Assembly (NCBI RefSeq): GCF_041262585.1
Contig: NZ_JBGCBZ010000007.1
Span: forward strand, 124,001-188,000
Direction: 5' to 3'
Length of the DNA stretch: 64,000 bases
Source of the DNA: JAOEGB01 sp041262585
GTDB taxonomy: Bacteria > Actinomycetota > Actinomycetes > Streptosporangiales > Streptosporangiaceae
A program made the translations under genes and the position numbers. Under the pieces are notes generated by a model. The model had not been told where the DNA came from and did not search any database. It saw nothing but the letters and a program-made list of their open reading frames with translations. Position 1 is the stretch's first letter; every line of letters starts with the position of its first letter. Shown here one piece after another: positions 57,875 through 64,000 of this stretch.

Positions 57875-58735
57875 ATGCGCTTCGGAGTCAACCTGGGGCT
57901 GCTGCACCCGGCGGTCTGGACGGACGTGGCCGTCGCCGCCGACGAGCTCGGCTACGAGTCGGTGTGGCTGCCCGAGCACCTGGTCCTGACCACGGACATG
58001 GCCGACTCCGGCTACCCCGGCGCGGCGGACGGGCGCCCCCCGGTGCCGCCCGAGACGCCGCTGTTCGACGCCCCCACCTTCCTGGCCTCCATCGCCGCGC
58101 GCACCCGTCACGTGCTCCTGGGCACGTACGTCTACCTCTTCGGGCTGCGGCACCCGCTGGTCGCGGCGCGGGCGTTCGGCACGCTCGACTGGGTGTCCGG
58201 CGGGCGGGCCGTCATCGGCGTGGGCGCCGGGTGGATGGCGGAGGAGTGGCGCGCCCTGGAGCTCGACTTCGCCACCCGCGGCGCGCGTCTCGACGAGGCG
58301 ATCGAGGTCGCGAAGCGGCTGTGGACCGAGCCGGTCGTCAGCCATCGGGGCCGGTTCTACTCCTTCGACAGGGTCGTGTTCGAGCCGAAGCCGATCTCCC
58401 GGCCGCACCCTCCGCTGCTCGCGGGCGGGGAGAGCGCCGCCGCGCTGCGCCGGGCCGTAGGGCTCTGCGACGGGTGGATCAGCATGCCGCACACGCTTGA
58501 GAGCGCGCGGCCGCAGATCGAGCGCCTGCGGCGGATGCTCGACGAGGCCGGTCGCGACCCCGGGCCGTTCCAGCTGACGGTGAGCGCCTTCGAGGCGCCG
58601 CCGGAGCAGGTCGCGGCGTTCGAGGAGCTGGGCGTCCACCGGCTGATCGTCCGTCCCGCGCGGCGGTCCCGGCAGGCGGTGGAGCAGCTCGCCGCCTTCG
58701 CCGGCCGCTACGGGATCTCTCCGGCGATCAAGTGA
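57875..58735 (+). CDS. F420-type luciferase-like oxidoreductase (LLM3)
   Basis: A 286-residue TIM-barrel protein of the actinobacterial F420-dependent LLM family, with VAVAADELGYESVWLPEHLVL, DAPTFLASIAARTRHVLLGTYV and GGRAVIGVGAGWMAEEW. It is not closely related to LLM1 or LLM2. There is no cluster-type repeat upstream, so it is probably a separate redox gene. It is convergent with the phosphatase, with 1 bp between their stops. Confidence 0.9.
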   Translation: MRFGVNLGLLHPAVWTDVAVAADELGYESVWLPEHLVLTTDMADSGYPGAADGRPPVPPETPLFDAPTFLASIAARTRHVLLGTYVYLFGLRHPLVAARAFGTLDWVSGGRAVIGVGAGWMAEEWRALELDFATRGARLDEAIEVAKRLWTEPVVSHRGRFYSFDRVVFEPKPISRPHPPLLAGGESAAALRRAVGLCDGWISMPHTLESARPQIERLRRMLDEAGRDPGPFQLTVSAFEAPPEQVAAFEELGVHRLIVRPARRSRQAVEQLAAFAGRYGISPAIK

Positions 58736-58736
58736 C

Positions 58737-59453
58737 TCAGCCGGGCAGATGGGAACGGTCGTCGTAGGCCAGGAGCCGGTAACCGCCGGCGGCCCGCCGC
58801 CAGGTGGTGATGGAGCCGTTGCCCGCCAGGCCGATCCCGGCGATGGCGAGGATGTCGGCGTCGGTGAGCCGTTCGAGGATCTGCCGGAAGAACAGCACGA
58901 CCGCGTCGTGGGCCACGATCAGCACGCGACGGTGGCGGTGGTCGGCCTCGACGTCGGCCAGCACACCGCGGAGCCGCTCGGCGACGTCGAGGAACGACTC
59001 ACCGCCGGGCGGCCGGTAGCGCAGGGTGTCGCGGGCCTCCTTCGCCGGTTCGCCGGGAAACCGTTCCCGCACGACGGCCGGGTGCAGGTGCTTGAGCTGT
59101 CCGCGGTCCCGGTCGCGGAGCCGTACGTCGACTCGATGGCAGGGCAGCGGCCGGCCCGCGGCGCCGAGCTCCCGCTCGGCGATCTGCCAGGTCTGCCCGG
59201 CCCGCAGGTACGGCGAGCACCACACCATGTCGGGGGCCTCGTCCTCGCCTAGAGCGGCCAGCCACCGGCCCACCGCGGCGGCCTGCCGTTCACCCAGGCC
59301 GGTCAGCGAGATCGCCATGTCGTCGGAGGGAATGACCGCCGTCCCGTCGATCTCGGCGGCGGCGAAGGCGGCGTTGCCGGTGCTCTGGCCGTGCCGCACC
59401 GCGTACAGCAGGTCGGCGGGCCCGGATCGCTCGGGGTGCGGGCAGGTCGTCAC
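58737..59453 (-). CDS. Histidine phosphatase family protein
   Basis: A 238-residue phosphoglycerate-mutase-like phosphatase. The catalytic RHG motif is in LLYAVRHGQSTGN, later Arg/Glu segments WCSPYLRAGQT and PGGESFLDVAERL, and the second His in LIVAHDAVV. I use GTG 59453, which leaves a short N-terminus before the RHG. It is a general small-molecule or sugar phosphatase; no link to the cluster is apparent. Confidence 0.9.
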   Translation of the reverse strand: MTTCPHPERSGPADLLYAVRHGQSTGNAAFAAAEIDGTAVIPSDDMAISLTGLGERQAAAVGRWLAALGEDEAPDMVWCSPYLRAGQTWQIAERELGAAGRPLPCHRVDVRLRDRDRGQLKHLHPAVVRERFPGEPAKEARDTLRYRPPGGESFLDVAERLRGVLADVEADHRHRRVLIVAHDAVVLFFRQILERLTDADILAIAGIGLAGNGSITTWRRAAGGYRLLAYDDRSHLPG

Positions 59454-59469
59454 AGGGTCCTCCAGCGGG

Positions 59470-59967
59470 TCAGCGGCGTCCCCCGTACAGGGAGACCCGC
59501 TCGTCCTTCTCGTGGTCGAACTCCTCGGTGAGGAAGAGGTCGTGCCGCCAGGGCGCGCAGGCGATGTTGACGGTCCACTGTTCGTAGTACCACTCGACGC
59601 CGGCGCCGCTGAAGCGGAAGTTGGCCCGATAACGGGCCCGGTCTCCCGGACGGAGGAGGAACACCTGCCCCGGGTGCCGATTCGCCGGATACGCGGCCCA
59701 CACCGGAGACCGGGCGACTCGGAGCCCGGACTGCGGCGCTTCCTCGAACCGCAGCCCGTTGAGCCGCCCTGGCAGGGAATGGGCGCCGGCCGCGCTGGTG
59801 GCGGCATATCCGGTCCGCTCGTCGGCGAGCACGTCGTGGAGGAGAAGAGGCCCGTCCGGCATCGGCGGCAGCTCGAACGCCGAGGGGATCTCGCGCCGGC
59901 GCGCGGCCTCGCCGGCGCCGCGCCCCCGCTTGGTCCACCGGACCACGACCCGCTGCACGATCACCAT
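59470..59967 (-). CDS. Hypothetical protein
   Basis: A 165-residue frame I do not recognise. Its N-terminus is basic (VVVRWTKRGRGAGEAARRRE), and the rest has a possible beta-rich core (YAATSAAGAHSLPGRLNG, YRANFRFSGAGVEWYYEQWTV). Codon usage fits the region and it overlaps the nucleotidyltransferase remnant by 7 bp and precedes the phosphatase, so a small leftward operon is likely. No signal peptide or membrane segment is evident. Confidence 0.55.
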   Translation of the reverse strand: MVIVQRVVVRWTKRGRGAGEAARRREIPSAFELPPMPDGPLLLHDVLADERTGYAATSAAGAHSLPGRLNGLRFEEAPQSGLRVARSPVWAAYPANRHPGQVFLLRPGDRARYRANFRFSGAGVEWYYEQWTVNIACAPWRHDLFLTEEFDHEKDERVSLYGGRR

Positions 59968-60293
59968 GTGCCGGCCGCGCCGCCGAACGCCGCGCGGAGT
60001 TGGGCCATGTCGTGCCGGTCCCGGTCGGTCGGCTCGTACCCCTGGTGGAAGTGGACCTGCTGGGCCGCCGACAGGCAGGGCAGGGCGTCGCCGGTCTCCG
60101 CGTAGCCGGCCTGTTCCAGCGTTCCGATCACCACGGGCTCCTGCTCGGCCCGGTGGGCGAGGTCGAGGTCACGGTGCTCCCGGGTGACCCGGCCCACCAG
60201 GGCGTCGATTCCCCAGCCGCCACCGATCCAGACCTCGCAGCCCGCCGTACGCAACAGGGTCAGAACGCGCAGGACTTCCGCTGCTTCGAACAC
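59961..60293 (-). pseudogene. Internally deleted nucleotidyltransferase (aminoglycoside/lincosamide type)
   Basis: A 110-residue frame. The first half carries the nucleotidyltransferase core GCEVWIGGGWGIDALVGR and THREHRDLDLAH-like segment (TREHRDLDLAH), and the last third is the family tail LPCLSAAQQVHFHQGYEP and DRDRHDMAQLRAAFG. Full-length relatives are about 170-180 residues, so about 60 residues between AGYAETGDA and LPCLS appear deleted in frame, including the region that usually supplies further acidic residues. Activity is doubtful. Confidence 0.65.
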
Positions 60294-60343
60294 GGCACGA
60301 GCCTGTCATCCGGGCCCCGCGGAGGTCGATCGGTTTTCCACTC

Positions 60344-60562
60344 TCAGCGGCGGGGGATCATCAGCCATTCACGGGCCCGGCCGAGAGCCAGCTCGGCGTC
60401 GGCCGCTGCCGCCAGGTTCCGGAGCCGGGAACCGTCCCGAGGGTCGAGCAGGACCTTGTACGGCTCGCCGTCCAGGACAACGTCGTAACGGCGGAAGCGT
60501 GGCGACGAGCGCCGGGAGGGGTTGAGCACCCCGTCCACGTCCAGCAGGATGAGCGGCCTCAT
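60344..60562 (-). pseudogene. Truncated HAD-like protein
   Basis: A 72-residue frame beginning with the HAD nucleophile motif LILLDVDGVLNP. It continues with VLLDPRDGSRLRNLAAAADAELAL, then loses the family sequence and ends at WLMIPRR. Normal members are about 160 residues or more, so the C-terminal half is missing. It lies beside another eroded gene, which suggests local gene decay. Confidence 0.55.
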
Positions 60563-60767
60563 CAGGCGTCCAGCGTCGGGCCGAGGTGTTTACCGTAGTG
60601 CCAGACCAAGGATCAACGGGCGTCGTGAGGTGAGCGGGGTGTCCGTTCGGCGATCCTGGTCACCCACGGTCAACCACAGACGGCCGAACGTGCACACGGG
60701 CACCAATGGAATCGCAGGTCGCGGGGTAAGGAGGGGGATGTCGCAGGTCTAACCGAAAGGGATTGAA

Positions 60768-61124
60768 ATGACGAGTCGTTGTGGGGCAAGTGGGATTTCC
60801 GGCGTGGCCGTACGGCTATTGCCGTTGACCGCGCTCGCGATCGTGATGTCGGGGGCCGTCACGCCGCCGGAGGCGGAGGCGGAGGCGAGCGCCGGGTGGC
60901 CGCAGGGCTCGCATGGTGGGCAGGGTCAGCATGGCAACGGCAACACCCACAACGAGAACGGCAAGCGCCACAAGAGGTATTCGGCGGTGAAGAGCCCGAC
61001 CATCATGCGCGGCACGCAGCAGATCTCGATCAGCGTCAGCGAGAAGACCTATACCCAGGCCGCTTTCTGCAAGAAGACGCCACACGCCTGCAACATCTCG
61101 CAGAAGGTCCAGCCGTTCAACTAG
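60768..61124 (+). CDS. Small secreted protein of unknown function
   Basis: A 118-residue protein with a good ribosome site (AAAGGGA, 6 bp) and an N-terminal signal peptide (VRLLPLTALAIVMSGAVTP, likely cleavage after AEA). The mature part is Gly/Gln/His/Asn-rich (GGQGQHGNGNTHNENG), then a short C-terminal region with two Cys (CKKTPHAC), perhaps a disulfide. I do not recognise the family. The 205-bp gap upstream (60563-60767) presumably holds its promoter; nothing else is seen there. Confidence 0.7.
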   Translation: MTSRCGASGISGVAVRLLPLTALAIVMSGAVTPPEAEAEASAGWPQGSHGGQGQHGNGNTHNENGKRHKRYSAVKSPTIMRGTQQISISVSEKTYTQAAFCKKTPHACNISQKVQPFN

Positions 61125-61728
61125 CTGCGCGCGATTTCCGGGCGGTGCCGAGGACATGGCTTATCCCGTGGGAGGCGAACCGGTCGACGCGCCCGACGGC
61201 GTAGCCCGCCTCCTCGATGGCGATCACGGTGTCCCGGGCGGGGTGACAGCCGCCGCAGGCCTGCGACCACAGGGGGGTCACGAGGCTCTCGGCCATCGCG
61301 GCGAGCGGGTTGGCCGACCGCACGTGCTCGTAGAACCGCAGCTCGCCACCGGGCTTGAGGACTCGCCCGATCTCGGCCAGGGTCCGGCCGAGGCGCCGTG
61401 CCGTACAAAGGACGAGCGAGCAGACGACGGCGTCCGCGGACTCGTCCGGCAGGGGAAGACGGCTGAGATCGGCCGGGGTGACCAGATCGACCGGGACGGG
61501 GGCGTCCGAGCAGACCGTCCTGACCGTCGGAAGCAGGAACGGGTTGGGTTCCGCGACGACGATCCGGGCGACGGCGTCCGGGTAGCAGGTGAACTTGACG
61601 CCGTCGCCCGCGCCGATCTCCAGCACCGTCCCGGTGAGACCCTCAAGGAGACGCCGGCGCTCCTCCGTCGGCCGTGTGGACGGGCCGTGACCGGCGTACA
61701 CGGAACGCGGATGGTGGAACTGCTCCAT
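61117..61728 (-). CDS. Class I SAM-dependent methyltransferase
   Basis: A 203-residue methyltransferase of the UbiE/Methyltransf_11 kind with SAM motif VLEIGAGDGVKFTCYP, acidic strand VVAEPNPF, DAVVCSLVLCTARR and RVLKPGGELRFYEHVR. It resembles small phosphatidylethanolamine- or thiol-methyltransferase-like proteins. Start at 61728 is conservative; further in-frame starts lie upstream. It is convergent with the secreted protein and overlaps it by 8 bp. No tie to the cluster is evident. Confidence 0.85.
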   Translation of the reverse strand: MEQFHHPRSVYAGHGPSTRPTEERRRLLEGLTGTVLEIGAGDGVKFTCYPDAVARIVVAEPNPFLLPTVRTVCSDAPVPVDLVTPADLSRLPLPDESADAVVCSLVLCTARRLGRTLAEIGRVLKPGGELRFYEHVRSANPLAAMAESLVTPLWSQACGGCHPARDTVIAIEEAGYAVGRVDRFASHGISHVLGTARKSRAAS

Positions 61729-62002
61729 GCCGCGACCATGCCGTGGCCTCATGTCCGGAGGTCGGTCCTCCCCGAGCGAACGCGTCGTCATGAGGCCCAC
61801 TATGGAGGCGTTCGTCACGCTCCGGCGGCGTTCCTGACTGAACCCTGACGGCCGATCCCGGTATCGCCACGCGTTCTTGACGCCGGCCGATCGAGGGGCA
61901 TACGGATATATACGTTTTCTTGACGCCATGATCACGGGAATCCCAGTCTGACCTCAGTAGGGTGCTTTGCGTCTTTGTGTGCGCTTGATGTGAGGTGACG
62001 GG

Positions 62003-63931
62003 TTGGCCGGGTCGGTGCAGTCCGCGACGGCCGGGAACCGGTCGCTGCGGGCGTGGCTGCTGGACGGGCTCCAGCAGGAGGACCTGAAGGCGGTGGGTCC
62101 GCACGGGCCCGAGGCTCCGCACAAGCAGCACTCGTGGTGGCAGGTCATGTGCCTCACGGGCGTCGACTACTTCTCGACACTCGGCTACCAGCCGGGGATC
62201 GCCGCGCTGGCCGCGGGGGCCCTGTCGCCGATCGCCACCCTGCTTCTCGTCCTGCTGACCCTGTTCGGCGCGCTGCCGATCTACCGGCGGGTCGCCGTCG
62301 AGAGCCCCCACGGGCAGGGCTCCATCGCCATGCTGGAGAAGCTGGTCCCGCAGTGGTGGGGCAAGCTGTTCGTGCTGGTCCTGCTCGGCTTCGCGGCCAC
62401 CGACTTCGTCATCACCATCACCCTGTCGGCCGCCGACGCGACGGCCCACATCCTGGAGAACCCGTTCGTGCCGGGCTTCCTGGAGGGGCACCAGGTCCTC
62501 GTCACGCTGGTGCTCGTCGCCCTGCTCGGCGGGATCTTCCTGAAGGGCTTCCGCGAGGCCATCGGCATCGCCGTCGTGCTGGTGGGCGTCTATCTCGTGC
62601 TCAACGCGGTCGTGGTCACGGTCGGGCTGCTCCACGTGATGCGCCAGCCGGACCTCGTCGTGAGCTGGCAGAACGTGCTGACCACCGACCACGGCAGCCC
62701 GATCGGCATGATCGCCGTCTCGTTGTGGGTGATGCCCAAGCTGGCGCTCGGGATGTCCGGGTTCGAGACCGGTGTCGCCGTGATGCCGCTCGTCAAGGGC
62801 GGCCTCTCGGGGCGGATCAAGGGCACCAAACGACTGCTCACCGTCGCCGCCCTGATCATGAGCGTCTTCCTGATCTTCAGCAGCTTCGTCACCGCCGTCC
62901 TGATCCCGGCGAAGGAGTTCGGGAAGGGCGGCAAGGCGAGTGGCCGCGCCCTGGCCTATCTCGCCCACGGCTTCCTGGGCGACTGGTTCGGCACGCTGTA
63001 CGACGTCAGCACGATCGCGATCCTCTGGTTCGCGGGCGCGTCCGCGATGGCCGGGCTGCTCAACCTCGTGCCCCGCTACCTTCCCCGGTACGGCATGGCC
63101 CCCGACTGGACGCGGGCCGTACGGCCTCTGGTGCTGGTCTTCATGGTCATCGCGTTCGCCATCACGATCATCTTCGGCGCCGACGTCGAGGCGCAGGGCG
63201 GTGCGTACGCCACGGGGGTTCTGGTGCTCTTCATGTCGGCCAACGTCGCGGTGGCCATAGCCGCGGCCAGGGCGGGGCAGGTCAGGCTCCTGATCGCGTT
63301 CTCCCTGATCGGCGTGGTGCTGGCCTACACCCTGGTTGCCAACGTCTTCGAGCGGCCGGACGGCGTCAAGATCGCCTTCTTCTTCATCGTCGCGATCATC
63401 GTCACCTCGCTGGTCTCGCGGGCCACCCGCTCCACCGAGCTTCGGGTGACCGAGGTGCATCTCGATCCGCTCGCCGAGCGGTTCGTCATCGAGGCGTGCG
63501 GCGACATCCATCTGATCGCCAATGAGCCGCACGAACGGAACCAGACCGAGTACAACGACAAGCTCCGGGAGCAGTGGCTGAACCATCGCCTGCGCACCTC
63601 CGAGCCGGTCATGTTCGTCGAGGTGACCGTGCCGGACGCCTCGGAGTTCGAGACCGAGCTGCGGGTCCAGGGCGAGGAGCGGTACGGCCATCGCATCCTG
63701 AGGATCGAGAGCTCGACGGTCCCGAACGCGCTCGCCGCGCTGCTGCTCTACCTCCGGGACCGCACCGGCCGGGCGCCGCACATCTACTTCCACTGGGCCG
63801 AGGGCAATCCGATCGTGGCCATGCTCCGCTACCTGATGTTCGGCGGGGGAGACGTGCCGCCGCTGACCCGCGAGGTCCTGCGGCAGGCCGAACCCGACGT
63901 CGAGCGGCGCCCGCACGTCCACGTCGGCTAG
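62003..63931 (+). CDS. APC-family amino acid/cation permease
   Basis: A 642-residue transporter. TTG is the start, with GAGGTG about 6 bp upstream. The N-terminal domain has about 12 membrane segments (VMCLTGVDYFSTLGYQPG first, then LSPIATLLLVLLTLFGALP, VLVTLVLVALLGGIFL and others) as in APC superfamily permeases. The last about 170 residues are a soluble cytoplasmic domain with VHLDPLAERFVIEACGDIHL and ATRSTELRVTEV. It is likely a housekeeping uptake permease. The region 61729-62002 upstream contains two similar TTCTTGACGCC stretches but no element that I can assign. Confidence 0.85.
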   Translation: MAGSVQSATAGNRSLRAWLLDGLQQEDLKAVGPHGPEAPHKQHSWWQVMCLTGVDYFSTLGYQPGIAALAAGALSPIATLLLVLLTLFGALPIYRRVAVESPHGQGSIAMLEKLVPQWWGKLFVLVLLGFAATDFVITITLSAADATAHILENPFVPGFLEGHQVLVTLVLVALLGGIFLKGFREAIGIAVVLVGVYLVLNAVVVTVGLLHVMRQPDLVVSWQNVLTTDHGSPIGMIAVSLWVMPKLALGMSGFETGVAVMPLVKGGLSGRIKGTKRLLTVAALIMSVFLIFSSFVTAVLIPAKEFGKGGKASGRALAYLAHGFLGDWFGTLYDVSTIAILWFAGASAMAGLLNLVPRYLPRYGMAPDWTRAVRPLVLVFMVIAFAITIIFGADVEAQGGAYATGVLVLFMSANVAVAIAAARAGQVRLLIAFSLIGVVLAYTLVANVFERPDGVKIAFFFIVAIIVTSLVSRATRSTELRVTEVHLDPLAERFVIEACGDIHLIANEPHERNQTEYNDKLREQWLNHRLRTSEPVMFVEVTVPDASEFETELRVQGEERYGHRILRIESSTVPNALAALLLYLRDRTGRAPHIYFHWAEGNPIVAMLRYLMFGGGDVPPLTREVLRQAEPDVERRPHVHVG

Positions 63932-64000
63932 ACATCTGGGCTCCTCAGGCCGGGACGAGACAACATGACGTATCAACAAAAGGCTTATCATGACCGTCAT

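Noticed and set aside
61729..62002. c-di-AMP or other riboswitch upstream of the APC permease
   Set aside because: The region has two TTCTTGACGCC copies, but I could not find conserved riboswitch core segments or a convincing hairpin set.

Overview
The window is very high-GC DNA from an actinomycete. The genes use GTG and TTG starts often, are packed with 4-nt ATGA/GTGA overlaps, and include actinobacterial families (F420/FMN luciferase-like monooxygenases, CoxL/M/S hydroxylases, DUF5937/ArsR-like protein). The gene style suggests Streptomyces or the Streptosporangiaceae, but the genus cannot be fixed from this sequence alone. No rRNA, tRNA, transposase or CRISPR array was seen.

About 2.3-54.9 kb appears to be one natural-product cluster in alternating divergent blocks. 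The core (4.7-22.8 kb) is a pyochelin/yersiniabactin/coelibactin-like thiazoline assembly line. It holds a ferritin-like diiron protein, NRPS1 (ArCP-Cy-A-PCP-Cy-A-PCP), NRPS2 (docking-Cy-A[MT]-PCP-TE remnant), a saccharopine-dehydrogenase-like protein, a thiazolinyl imide reductase, a type II thioesterase, two subunits of a molybdenum hydroxylase and a carbamoyltransferase. A salicylate/DHB-AMP-ligase relative at 32.4 kb probably charges the ArCP. A Sfp-type PPTase at 36 kb probably primes all carriers. Accessory blocks at 22.8-39.2 kb carry four methyltransferases, a FAAL-ACP pair, an acyl-CoA-dehydrogenase-like flavoprotein, a luciferase-like monooxygenase, two P450s, a ferredoxin and the large Mo-hydroxylase subunit.

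From 39.3 to 54.9 kb a single 17-gene operon encodes a second, PKS/CoA-type system. It contains a thiolase, CoA transferase, ketoreductase, double-hotdog dehydratase, ACP, two consecutive pairs of an intact ketosynthase and a degenerate partner, hydrolases, a DsbA-like isomerase, a class II aldolase, an acyl-CoA ligase, a P450, a luciferase-like monooxygenase and an FMN reductase. No acyltransferase and no aryl-acid (salicylate, DHB) synthase is present. I infer that this operon may make the acyl or aryl building block joined to the NRPS product, but the sequence does not prove it.

All six divergent promoter regions of the cluster, and nowhere else that I noticed, contain contiguous 7-bp direct repeats close to TACAAGA. 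This is the strongest evidence that the NRPS and PKS halves form one regulon. No cluster-specific activator gene is in the window.

Downstream of 54.9 kb come a small HTH protein, a broken ArsR-like gene, an EntS-like MFS exporter (possibly exporting the product), a third luciferase-like protein, and ordinary or eroded genes (phosphatase, deleted nucleotidyltransferase, truncated HAD, secreted small protein, methyltransferase, APC transporter).
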